Source: Candidatus Gallibacteroides avistercoris (GTDB taxonomy: Bacteria > Bacteroidota > Bacteroidia > Bacteroidales > CHK158-818). Taken from it: 10,684 nt of DNA. Each line of letters opens with the position of its first letter. Position 1 is the first letter of the stretch. Where the stretch lies: assembly GCA_018714665.1 (NCBI GenBank), contig DVNA01000203.1, positions 1 through 10,684 of the forward strand, in the 5' to 3' direction. Shown here in pieces: positions 1 to 6,770 of the stretch. Below the pieces are notes generated by a model. The model had not been told where the DNA came from. It made no database searches and was given only the letters and a program-made list of their open reading frames with translations. The position numbers and the translations under genes were made by a program.

Positions 1-169
1 CCGTGTCGGTAACATTGGGCGTAAAAACAAAATGAGGACTGCATAAAAAACCTGCCACGATATATCCCAAAACTACGGGCTGTTTTAACCATTTAAATAC
101 CAACGTAGTAATACCGGCTATTATCAAGATTAAGGCAAGGTCTGTAACTAAGGGGTCTAAATTAGACAT
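1..169 (-). CDS. CPA2/Kef-type cation:proton antiporter, N-terminal fragment
   Basis: Reading the minus strand from the ATG at 169 gives 56 codons with no stop before the left edge: MSNLDPLVTDLALILIIAGI, then TTLVFKWLKQPVVLGYIVAG and FLCSPHF. This is the typical opening of Bacteroidales monovalent cation:proton antiporters of the CPA2 (KefB/GerN/NapA-like) family: a first transmembrane helix, then the conserved K-Q-P-x-V-L-G-Y-I-x-A-G segment that starts the second helix. Such proteins exchange K+ or Na+ for protons across the inner membrane; many carry C-terminal TrkA/RCK domains, which lie outside the window here. The ATG is only 9 bases after the stop of the MgtC-family gene, so the two are very probably co-transcribed, with mgtC first. 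The family call is firm; ion specificity cannot be judged from this fragment. Confidence 0.82.
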   Translation of the reverse strand, partial: MSNLDPLVTDLALILIIAGITTLVFKWLKQPVVLGYIVAGFLCSPHFVFTPNVTDT

Positions 170-178
170 AAGAATATG

Positions 179-889
179 TTAGTTTATTTCGTTTCGCAAT
201 TGGACCGAGATTAATGGATAAACTGACTTCATCTCAGAAAAAAGAGCCTCGAAATCAGTACTTTTCTTGACTAAGACATCAAACGTTATAATTGCTGTTT
301 GTGTTTCGTAGTTATATTCCAACAATATATCGTGAACGGCTATGTTGTAGTTTTTAAATATTTGACTCATATCCACCGTGTTGATTTTCAAAGATCTTAC
401 TACTATTTGTATGGACTTGGCCGATCGCTCGGACATTACCTGATGTTCGTATCGTTCAAGTCTTATGAGTGTAAATAGAATAAAGGCAGTGGTAATAATG
501 GCAATCCAATATAACCCTACCCCAATAGCAAGGCCTAAGGCTGCCACAATCCAGATGCCGGCAGCAGTTGTCAATCCACGAATAGATCCTTTGTTTTGCA
601 GAATTGCACCAGCTCCCAAGAAACCGACACCCGAGATTACTTGTGCGGCTACACGGGCTGGATCTCCGACTTTTAAATTATAAATAATCGGAATATATGC
701 AGACACAATCATGGCTAATGTTGAACCCATGCAAATCAAGGCAAATGTCCGTACTCCTGCCATCTGACCTTTTCGCTTTCGTTCTATACCTACAATTCCT
801 CCCAATACGAGGCTCAGGAAAAGCTTGAATATGGACGATTCCAATGAAATTTCTGAACTGTTAATGGATTCTATCAAGTGTTCGTACAT
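179..889 (-). CDS. MgtC/SapB family inner-membrane protein
   Basis: A 236-residue protein with the hallmark MgtC/SapB N-terminal membrane domain. A helix at about 20-36 leads into G-I-E-R-K-R-K-G-Q-M-A-G-V-R-T-F (34-49), the conserved E-R plus G-x-R-T signature. VISGVGFLGAGAI (84-96) and GLTTAAGIWIVAALG (105-119) follow, also family signatures. Four or five hydrophobic helices end near residue 142. The remaining ~90 residues are a soluble, charged ACT-like C-terminal region, as in longer MgtC proteins. In Salmonella and Mycobacterium, MgtC supports survival in low Mg2+ and inside macrophages and modulates the F-type ATP synthase; in commensal Bacteroidales the role is unproven, so only the family is called. 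The ATG at 889 is the first in frame. It is followed after 9 bases by a cation antiporter gene, which suggests a shared role in ion or membrane-potential homeostasis. I find no clear TAnnTTTG promoter directly upstream. Confidence 0.9.
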   Translation of the reverse strand: MYEHLIESINSSEISLESSIFKLFLSLVLGGIVGIERKRKGQMAGVRTFALICMGSTLAMIVSAYIPIIYNLKVGDPARVAAQVISGVGFLGAGAILQNKGSIRGLTTAAGIWIVAALGLAIGVGLYWIAIITTAFILFTLIRLERYEHQVMSERSAKSIQIVVRSLKINTVDMSQIFKNYNIAVHDILLEYNYETQTAIITFDVLVKKSTDFEALFSEMKSVYPLISVQLRNEIN

Positions 890-923
890 AAAGGTGCCCC
901 AAAAAAAGAGTGCATAAAAAATA

Positions 924-956
924 ATGGGAGGATAGAAGTTTTTCCCACCTCCCGAT
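924..956 (-). terminator. Probable rho-independent terminator after the nucleotidyltransferase
   Basis: On the minus strand, 15-20 bases after the nucleotidyltransferase stop, GGGAGG (948-953) can pair with CCTCCC (926-931) across a 16-base loop. An A/T-rich tail (ATTATTTTTTATG) follows. The stem is only 6 bp with a large loop, so it is a modest candidate. Its position between two minus-strand genes supports the role and would partly insulate the mgtC-family gene. Confidence 0.5.
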
Positions 957-970
957 TGAAAATAGTTTGT

Positions 971-1870
971 TTAAAACAATTTTTCAGGATATTCTCCTTT
1001 TTTTATCAATGCTTCTATTTTAGCAACAACATCTGGACGATCTTGTGCATAAGTTACACCAAACCACTTGGATGGTGTATCCAAAACTTTCACACTGGCT
1101 GTTTTTGATTGAATCAAGTCGTTTACCATCAATGGAATGAAATACTCAGCCTTGATGTTGTCTGCATTTTCTTGAAGGAACTGGATAAAACGTTTTTCTG
1201 AATATTCAAAATAATCAGGAGTGAATCCCCACATATTCATGGATACGGGTGTGTTTTCTTCTACCTCGGTCCACGTTTCTCCCTCTTTGAACATGACTTT
1301 CCCGTCGATGCGTTCTATTTGAGTGCGTTCTACCACCGATGTCAGATAGCCTTGTTCATCTGTTTGGCAAATACCTCTGGCCACCGAGCCACTTTCTGAC
1401 AAAGTGTTTCCAATACGATAACCTACCATGCAATATTCGTTTTTCTTATCAGCAGCTTTTTTTAAAAAATCAGCAATGACTTCAAAACTTTCACGTCCGT
1501 AAAAATCGTCGGCATTTATGACGGCAAAAGGTTCTTTGATAACGTCCTTCCCCATTAAAACTGCGTGGTTAGTACCCCAAGGTTTTACTCTTTCGGGATT
1601 TAATGTAAAACCTTCGGGCAGATAATCCAATTCCTGATATACGATTTCTACCGGAACGACATTTTTATATTTACTGGCAATGTTGGCTTTAAAATCGTCT
1701 GCAAAACTGTGGCGGATGACAAATACTACTTTACCGAATCCGGCACGCACGGCATCAAAGATAGAGTAATCCATGATGGTTTCACCGTTCGGGCCCAATC
1801 CGTCCATCTGTTTAAGACCTCCGTAGCGGCTACCCATACCGGCCGCTAAAACAAAAAGTGTAGGTTTCAT
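971..1870 (-). CDS. Sugar-phosphate nucleotidyltransferase (NTP_transferase family)
   Basis: A 299-residue cytoplasmic enzyme of the GT-A-like nucleotidyltransferase fold. The NTP-binding loop is at the very N-terminus: L-A-A-G-M-G-S-R-Y-G-G-L-K-Q (8-21), where the G-x-G-x-R and downstream K contact the triphosphate. KPWGTNHAVL (96-105) matches the sugar-nucleotide 'P-x-G-T-x-x-A' region, and N-A-D-D-F-Y-G (119-125) supplies the Mg2+-binding Asp. MNMWGF (211-216) matches the later conserved N-x-x-x-F/W-G-F strand. These enzymes join a sugar phosphate to a nucleotide, giving an NDP-sugar and pyrophosphate. The length and G-x-G-S-R-Y-G-G-L-K variant match a Bacteroidales family distinct from RmlA, GalU and GlmU, so I leave the sugar unassigned. 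It stands alone, divergent from rpe, with its own promoter-like element, so context gives no pathway. The ATG at 1870 sits directly before the binding loop and is secure. Confidence 0.85.
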   Translation of the reverse strand: MKPTLFVLAAGMGSRYGGLKQMDGLGPNGETIMDYSIFDAVRAGFGKVVFVIRHSFADDFKANIASKYKNVVPVEIVYQELDYLPEGFTLNPERVKPWGTNHAVLMGKDVIKEPFAVINADDFYGRESFEVIADFLKKAADKKNEYCMVGYRIGNTLSESGSVARGICQTDEQGYLTSVVERTQIERIDGKVMFKEGETWTEVEENTPVSMNMWGFTPDYFEYSEKRFIQFLQENADNIKAEYFIPLMVNDLIQSKTASVKVLDTPSKWFGVTYAQDRPDVVAKIEALIKKGEYPEKLF

Positions 1871-1905
1871 ATGTTATGAATTTATTTGTGTTGTTTTACT
1901 GACTA

Positions 1906-1913
1906 CAAATATA
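1906..1913 (-). promoter_or_regulatory. Bacteroidales-type -7 element for the nucleotidyltransferase gene
   Basis: On the minus strand the sequence TATATTTG matches the Bacteroidales -7 consensus TAnnTTTG exactly and lies 35 bases before the ATG. No good TTTG -33 box is visible 19-21 bases further upstream, so the call rests on the -7 match and its position between divergent genes. Confidence 0.5.
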
Positions 1914-1962
1914 CGCAGAATCTATGATTGCCATTCTCCTTTTTATAAAAAACAATTCTCTC

Positions 1963-1994
1963 TTGGGACAAATTCTTTATTTTTTATACTTTTG
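1963..1994 (+). promoter_or_regulatory. Bacteroidales-type promoter for rpe-comEC
   Basis: TTG at 1963-1965 (-33 box) and TACTTTTG at 1987-1994 (exact TAnnTTTG -7 box) are separated by 21 bases, close to the spacing known for the Bacteroides primary sigma factor. The start codon of rpe follows 28 bases after the -7 box, leaving a short A-rich leader. Confidence 0.65.
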
Positions 1995-2022
1995 TCTGCC
2001 GAATGTATACAAATAAAAAGGT

Positions 2023-2673
2023 ATGAGCCATAAAATTTCTCCATCTTTATTATCTGCTGATTTTGCCAATCTGCAAAAAGATATTGAAATGATAAATCAA
2101 AGCGATGCTGACTGGTTGCATATAGATATAATGGATGGCGTTTTTGTCCCGAACATCTCATTCGGGTTCCCGGTGTTGGAATACGTAAATAAAATTTGTC
2201 GGAAACCGCTGGATGTACATCTGATGATTGTAGAACCGACAAAATTTATTCAAGAGGTGAAACATATCGGGGCATATATTATGAACATCCATTACGAGGC
2301 TTCGTTGCATTTGCACCGTTCAGTTCAACAAATCAAGGAGGCCGGCATGAAAGCTGCTGTTACATTGAATCCTCATACTCCGGTACATTTGCTGGAAGAT
2401 ATTATAAACGATCTGGATATGGTTTTGTTAATGTCTGTCAATCCTGGGTACGGAGGACAGAAATTTATCGAACACTCTGTCGAAAAGGTCGTGAAGCTGA
2501 AAGAGTTGATCCTGAAAAAAAATGCCAATACGCTGATAGAAGTAGACGGTGGGGTTAATCTCGAAACCGGCAAACGGTTGGTAGATGCTGGTGTGGATGT
2601 ATTGGTTGCGGGGAATTTCGTATTTAAATCATCCGATCCTCTTGGAGCCATATCGGCACTTAAAAAACTTTAA
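2023..2673 (+). CDS. rpe: Ribulose-phosphate 3-epimerase
   Basis: Interconverts D-ribulose 5-phosphate and D-xylulose 5-phosphate in the non-oxidative pentose phosphate pathway, in the cytoplasm. The 216-residue length is normal for the family. The whole (beta/alpha)8 barrel is present: S-P-S-L-L-S-A-D-F (6-14), the metal- and catalysis-related H-I-D-I-M-D-G (33-39; H33, D35), D-V-H-L-M-I (64-69; H66), the phosphate loop S-V-N-P-G-Y-G-G-Q-K-F (138-148), and E-V-D-G-G-V-N (173-179), whose D175 is the second catalytic Asp. All expected metal ligands are intact. It has a good upstream promoter and is followed after 47 bases by comEC in the same direction, an arrangement common in Bacteroidales, so the two probably form an operon. 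Confidence 0.97.
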   Translation: MSHKISPSLLSADFANLQKDIEMINQSDADWLHIDIMDGVFVPNISFGFPVLEYVNKICRKPLDVHLMIVEPTKFIQEVKHIGAYIMNIHYEASLHLHRSVQQIKEAGMKAAVTLNPHTPVHLLEDIINDLDMVLLMSVNPGYGGQKFIEHSVEKVVKLKELILKKNANTLIEVDGGVNLETGKRLVDAGVDVLVAGNFVFKSSDPLGAISALKKL

Positions 2674-2720
2674 CGTATAACCTCTTTTTCAGATAAATCG
2701 TACCAGAAAAGCAACGGGGG

Positions 2721-4808
2721 ATGAAACAAATACCTTTACAAAAGGCACCATTCGTAAGAATAGTTGTTCCTTTTATAATTGGTATCGTGTGTCAATATAA
2801 AATACCTTTCCTCCCCTATTTATGGATCATACCGTCTATATTGGGAGGTATGTTTGTAGGGTTGTTTTATCTGAATAAGAACCGGAAATATGCCTTTGCC
2901 CATTATAAGGCACGACCCTACTTCGGGATAGGAATGTTTTTTATTTGGATGGTTGTTGGAATGTGGGTGTTGAAAGTACACCATTTTCATCAGCACACAC
3001 CTTCTCCTGACCATTTCCCATATTTGCAGGTTCAACTTGTTTCAGAACCTCGGCATACCAATAATCACAAGCTATTTGAGGCCGTTTTGCTCTATGCTAT
3101 TCATCCGGACTCTTGTAAAAACCTCCAAAAACAAAACGCACTCTTGTATTTTGCGAAGAATAACTCCTCACAAGAATTGCAAAAAGGAGATGTGTTGCTG
3201 ATTAAAAACGATTTGATTCCTATAAAATCTCCGGGTAATCCGGATGAATTTGATTATGCTGCATATATGAGGATAAAACATACGTACCATATGCAGTTTG
3301 TCTCCGATAAATGGACGTTTTTAGGGCATCTTGATCATTTTTCTATAAGGGAATTTTCTTCCAAACAGAAAATAAAATTGCAAAACATCCTGGAACAGAC
3401 CTTCCTGACAGAACGGGAACAGGACTTTCTAAAAGCTGTTTTATTGGGTATAACCGACGATTTGTGGGAAGAACAGCGTGATTTGTATCAACAGGCAGGG
3501 TTGTCTCATCTATTGGCCATCAGTGGCCTACACGTTGGAATAATTGCATTCATTGTCTTATGGTTGCTTTACCCATTGAAAAGGCTCGGATATAACCGGA
3601 TACGATTCTTTATTGTTGTCTGGGCCTTGTGGGTATATGCTTTCATGTGCGGTCTTTCACCTTCGGTTGTAAGGGCATGTATCATGTTCTCGGTCATTAT
3701 GGGCGCATATTTGTTGAAAAGGCAGAGTTATTCTGTCAATTCTTTGGCCATAGCTGCTTTCCTGATGTTGGTATATGATCCGTATTATTTATGGGACATT
3801 GGGTTTCAATTGAGTTTTTTGTCCGTTTTATTGCTCTTGTCGGCAGCTCCATTTTTCCCTAAGGGCGTTAAAAACAAGGTCTGTAACTATATTTTCCTTT
3901 TGATCTGGACAACTACGGTGATACAGATCGGAACCATGGCCCTGACGGTTTATTATTTTCACAATATTCCGGTGTATTCTATTCTGTGTAATTTGGTTAT
4001 GGTTCCTTTGTTTCCAGTATTAATTTCGGGAGGAATATTGTTATTATTGGCAGGGAATAGCGATATACAGCCCTATCTTTCGGATGTGTTCCATTTCTTT
4101 TTTCATCAATCAGACTCAATCATCCGCTCTATTGTAAATTTACCAGGAGCCCTGGCTGAAAATATTTGGATAGATCCCGTTATTGTTGTCATTTGGCTAA
4201 TTGCTATTTTTTTGATCACACTTTGGTTGTATACCCAAAATACGAATTATGTAATAACCCTATTGGCGGTAATGTCGGCCTTTTTGTTCTATCTCCTTGT
4301 GAACCAGACAAAATACTCTTCTGAAATATCCATATACAACCATCAGGGAGGCATCTCGGTGAACGTAATTGATTATCCTAGGAATTACGTTATAACAACA
4401 GATGAATTGTTTGCCATGGAGAGTCTTGAAAAAGTTGCCCAGAATCACTGGATGAAAATAAAAGCCACACCTCCTACATTAATAACCGATTCTCTGGCAA
4501 CTAATTTGAAAGTATCGTTGCCTTTTGTCCAGTTTGGAAAGAGAAGAATCCTGCTATTGAACGACGAATCGTGGAAAAACAAAGTCTCATCTACCCGATT
4601 GAAAATAGATTTGCTCGTTGTCGGAAGAGAATATAAAGAACGTATTGCCGATGTTACGCCCCTTTATGATATAGATCAGGTAGTGCTCTCTGCCGATGTA
4701 AATCCGATTGTAGCTTCCGGATTTGAGAAAGAATGCCGGTCATTAAGAATAAAATGTCACAATACAGCCGACCAAGGAGCCTGGTGTTTGCAGATAAACG
4801 CTTATTGA
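2721..4808 (+). CDS. comEC: ComEC/Rec2 family DNA-uptake channel protein
   Basis: A 695-residue polytopic membrane protein. Residues ~10-90 hold hydrophobic helices followed by the DUF4131-like soluble region (~100-210, including K-S-P-G-N-P-D-E-F-D-Y, the usual 'PGNPxxFDY' signature). The Competence membrane domain follows, with the diagnostic H-L-L-A-I-S-G-L-H-V-G at 263-273 and helices to about residue 525. In transformable bacteria ComEC carries single-stranded DNA across the inner membrane. The last ~160 residues (535-695) resemble the metallo-beta-lactamase-like domain of longer ComECs in outline but show no H-x-H-x-D-H. The place where canonical ComECs have 'D-x-L-K-x-x-H-H-G' here reads D-L-L-V-V-G-R-E-Y (630-638). 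This domain is therefore probably a shortened, non-catalytic remnant. The ATG follows a G-run directly upstream (2716-2720). Natural competence is not demonstrated for most relatives, so the role is a family inference. Confidence 0.93.
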   Translation: MKQIPLQKAPFVRIVVPFIIGIVCQYKIPFLPYLWIIPSILGGMFVGLFYLNKNRKYAFAHYKARPYFGIGMFFIWMVVGMWVLKVHHFHQHTPSPDHFPYLQVQLVSEPRHTNNHKLFEAVLLYAIHPDSCKNLQKQNALLYFAKNNSSQELQKGDVLLIKNDLIPIKSPGNPDEFDYAAYMRIKHTYHMQFVSDKWTFLGHLDHFSIREFSSKQKIKLQNILEQTFLTEREQDFLKAVLLGITDDLWEEQRDLYQQAGLSHLLAISGLHVGIIAFIVLWLLYPLKRLGYNRIRFFIVVWALWVYAFMCGLSPSVVRACIMFSVIMGAYLLKRQSYSVNSLAIAAFLMLVYDPYYLWDIGFQLSFLSVLLLLSAAPFFPKGVKNKVCNYIFLLIWTTTVIQIGTMALTVYYFHNIPVYSILCNLVMVPLFPVLISGGILLLLAGNSDIQPYLSDVFHFFFHQSDSIIRSIVNLPGALAENIWIDPVIVVIWLIAIFLITLWLYTQNTNYVITLLAVMSAFLFYLLVNQTKYSSEISIYNHQGGISVNVIDYPRNYVITTDELFAMESLEKVAQNHWMKIKATPPTLITDSLATNLKVSLPFVQFGKRRILLLNDESWKNKVSSTRLKIDLLVVGREYKERIADVTPLYDIDQVVLSADVNPIVASGFEKECRSLRIKCHNTADQGAWCLQINAY

Positions 4809-4851
4809 GCAAAAAGTATTTCGGGAACCGGCAACTTCTCTAATATTTTCC

Positions 4852-4859
4852 TATTTTTG
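4852..4859 (+). promoter_or_regulatory. -7 promoter element for the nitroreductase-maf operon
   Basis: TATTTTTG matches TAnnTTTG exactly, 26 bases before the nitroreductase ATG in the 77-base gap after comEC. No convincing TTTG -33 box lies 19-21 bases upstream, so strength is uncertain; some read-through from comEC is possible because I see no strong terminator in the gap. Confidence 0.5.
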
Positions 4860-4885
4860 CATAGCAATAAATAAAGTATGGAACA

Positions 4886-5413
4886 ATGGAAAATTTTCAT
4901 GAATTATTGAAAAACCGACGCAGTATTAGAAAATATACAGAAGAGTTGTTGTCGTCCGATGACGTAAAATTGATTTTGCAGGCAGGTTTGATGGCTCCGT
5001 CATCCAAACGGACAAATGGATGGGAATTTGTTGTGGTAGAAGACAAAGCGGTACTGGAAGAACTCTCTCAATGCAAGGAGTTTGGTTCTAAACTCATTGC
5101 TGGGGCGGCTTTGGCTATTGTCGTATTGGCAGACCCCCTGAAAAGCGATGTTTGGATAGAAGATGCCTCCATCGCCTCTATATTGATGCAGTTGCAGGCA
5201 GAAGATTTAGGGCTGGGAAGCTGTTGGGTACAGATTCGCGAACGTTCGGGTGTAAACGATAAACCGGCCGATGAATATGTTCGAGAATTGTTGGATATCC
5301 CTTTGCAAATGCAAGTATTGTCCATAATTGCTATCGGTAAAAAAGCCGAAGCCCGGAAACCTTTTGACGAAGAAAAACTCCAATGGGAAAAAATCCATAT
5401 CGGTAAATGGTAA
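4886..5413 (+). CDS. Nitroreductase family FMN-dependent oxidoreductase
   Basis: A 175-residue cytoplasmic flavoprotein of the nitroreductase superfamily. The N-terminal R-R-S-I-R-K-Y (11-17) binds the FMN phosphate. A-P-S-S-K-R-T-N-G-W-E-F (38-49) matches the 'APS..N.QPW.F' FMN-binding segment. E-D-A-S-I-A-S-I-L-M-Q-L-Q-A (92-105) with G-L-G-S-C-W (109-114) forms the core helix and the family's W motif. A-I-G-K-K-A-E-A-R-K-P-F (149-160) is the C-terminal FMN-contacting strand. Such enzymes reduce nitro compounds, quinones or enals with NAD(P)H; the natural substrate cannot be read from sequence. An out-of-frame ATG at 4878 stops after ten codons; the ATG at 4886 places R-R-S-I-R correctly. 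It heads a close-packed run with the next gene 12 bases on. Confidence 0.93.
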   Translation: MENFHELLKNRRSIRKYTEELLSSDDVKLILQAGLMAPSSKRTNGWEFVVVEDKAVLEELSQCKEFGSKLIAGAALAIVVLADPLKSDVWIEDASIASILMQLQAEDLGLGSCWVQIRERSGVNDKPADEYVRELLDIPLQMQVLSIIAIGKKAEARKPFDEEKLQWEKIHIGKW

Positions 5414-5425
5414 ACGATTGATTCC

Positions 5426-6247
5426 GTGAAACGACCTAACTCCACAAAAATAGTATTTATTGGGGCTGGAAATTTGGCGACTTGCCTATCCCTTGCCTTA
5501 AAAAAAAAGGGCTATTGCATTTGCCAGGTATTCAGCAGGACAGAAAATTCTGCACGGATACTGGCCGAAAAATTGGGCTGTGCCTGGACAACACAAATCC
5601 AGGAGATTCAACCGGATGCCGATTTGTATATCTTTTCTGTAAAAGATTCGGCCTTACAGCAGTTGGTAGAAACAATCCCTTCCAACAACGGTATCTGGGT
5701 ACATACGGCAGGGAGTATGCCAATAAACGTATTTCCGGCTACGAATACGCGTTGCGGAGTCTTTTATCCGTTACAAACATTCAGCAAAGAACGTTCCGTA
5801 GATTTTACCGAGATTCCTATCTTTTTAGAAGCACGAGAAGAAGACGTATATGCTTTCTTGGAAGGAATTGCCAAGGAGTTAAGCCATAACGTGATCGAGG
5901 CAACCTCTTTGCAACGACAATACTTGCATATAGCAGCAGTATTTGCCTGTAATTTTACCAATCATCTGTATGCTGTCGCTGAAAATATATTGTTAAGAAA
6001 CGGGCTGGATTTCAAGAATTTGATTCCTTTAATCCTGGAAACAGCACAAAAGACCAAATCGTATCACCCGATAGATGCCCAAACGGGCCCGGCCGTCAGA
6101 TACGACGAGAACGTTATCGATAAACATCTTTCTCTTTTAGCCGATACTCCAGCTTTACAAACGCTGTACAAAGAACTCAGTCAACATATTCACCAATATG
6201 CCATAACCGCCAAACAATCATCAGAAAATGAGCCGAATCAATTATGA
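5426..6247 (+). CDS. DUF2520 Rossmann-fold NAD(P)-binding protein
   Basis: A 273-residue protein with an N-terminal Rossmann domain. I-V-F-I-G-A-G-N-L-A-T (9-19) is the dinucleotide-binding G-x-G-x-x-A loop. F-S-V-K-D-S-A-L (70-77) and H-T-A-G-S-M-P (93-99) correspond to conserved strand ends of the F420-reductase/ProC-like fold, then G-V-F-Y-P-L-Q-T-F-S (111-120). The helical second half contains Q-T-G-P-A-V-R-Y-D (219-227), resembling the 'TGPaxRgD' motif of P5C-reductase-type dehydrogenases. This layout matches the DUF2520 (Rossmann-like plus DUF2520) family, whose substrate is unknown. The start is a GTG at 5426, 12 bases after the nitroreductase stop; it is chosen because no in-frame ATG precedes the Rossmann loop. 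Its 3' end overlaps the next gene by 20 bases, implying translational coupling. Confidence 0.88.
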   Translation: MKRPNSTKIVFIGAGNLATCLSLALKKKGYCICQVFSRTENSARILAEKLGCAWTTQIQEIQPDADLYIFSVKDSALQQLVETIPSNNGIWVHTAGSMPINVFPATNTRCGVFYPLQTFSKERSVDFTEIPIFLEAREEDVYAFLEGIAKELSHNVIEATSLQRQYLHIAAVFACNFTNHLYAVAENILLRNGLDFKNLIPLILETAQKTKSYHPIDAQTGPAVRYDENVIDKHLSLLADTPALQTLYKELSQHIHQYAITAKQSSENEPNQL

Positions 6248-6749
6248 CCTGTCCAGAATCAAAGCATTTGTTTTCGACATAGACGGTGTCCTTTCAACAG
6301 CAATCATGACCACACACCCCAATGGCGAACCTATGAGAACCGTTAATGTTAAAGACGGATATGCCATGCAGCTGGCGATTAAACAGGGGTATAAAATAGC
6401 CATATTGTCCGGATGTCGGATAGATTCGGTAAAAAGACGTTTTAGCGCATTAGGCGTATCGTATATTTATTTGGCTTCTGAAATAAAAATCAACGATTTC
6501 AACGATTTCTTGGAAAGAACACAGCTAAAATGTGATGAAATCTTGTATATGGGAGATGATATCCCCGATTATGAAGTGATGGAACGAGTCGGGTTACCCT
6601 GCTCTCCGGCGGATGCAGTGCCTGAAATCAAGAAAATCAGTAGATATATATCTCCTTTCCAAGGCGGGAAAGGTTGCGTGCGCGATGTAATAGAGCAAGT
6701 TATGAAAGCACAAGATACCTGGATGAAAGGAAATGCTTTTGGATGGTAA
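6228..6749 (+). CDS. kdsC: KdsC-like HAD phosphatase (3-deoxy-D-manno-octulosonate 8-phosphate phosphatase)
   Basis: A 173-residue, cap-less HAD-superfamily hydrolase. Motif I is F-D-I-D-G-V-L-S (16-23; nucleophile D17, acid/base D19). Motif II is the S61 of L-S-G-C-R, and motif III the Lys in S-E-I-K-I-N-D (probably K87). Motif IV is M-G-D-D-I-P-D (108-114). The S/T-G-x-R and V-K-D-G-Y-A-M segments and the small size are characteristic of tetrameric KdsC enzymes, which dephosphorylate Kdo-8-P on the way to CMP-Kdo for lipid A core assembly. The end (G-G-K-G-C-V-R-D-V-I-E-Q-V) also fits the family. Substrate identity is inferred; related enzymes act on other 2-keto-sugar phosphates such as KDN- or Neu-9-P. 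The ATG lies 20 bases inside the preceding gene, so the two are translationally coupled. The motif II region reads S-G-C-R where S/T-G-G-R is usual. Confidence 0.85.
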   Translation: MSRINYDLSRIKAFVFDIDGVLSTAIMTTHPNGEPMRTVNVKDGYAMQLAIKQGYKIAILSGCRIDSVKRRFSALGVSYIYLASEIKINDFNDFLERTQLKCDEILYMGDDIPDYEVMERVGLPCSPADAVPEIKKISRYISPFQGGKGCVRDVIEQVMKAQDTWMKGNAFGW

Positions 6750-6770
6750 AATATTATATATAGAAATCTT

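Noticed and set aside
2196..2558. A 120-codon open frame on the plus strand inside rpe
   Set aside because: Out-of-frame shadow of a fully conserved rpe; composition is not protein-like.
4809..4860. Possible terminator after comEC (GCAAAAA ... TTTTTGC with CGG-GAA-CCG inside)
   Set aside because: The outer arms are far apart and A/T-only, and the inner stem is 3 bp; the T-run is better explained as the next promoter's -7 box.
4878..4910. Ten-codon upstream ORF overlapping the nitroreductase start
   Set aside because: A short ATG frame ending inside the gene; no attenuator-like codon bias or hairpin, so chance is the simpler reading.
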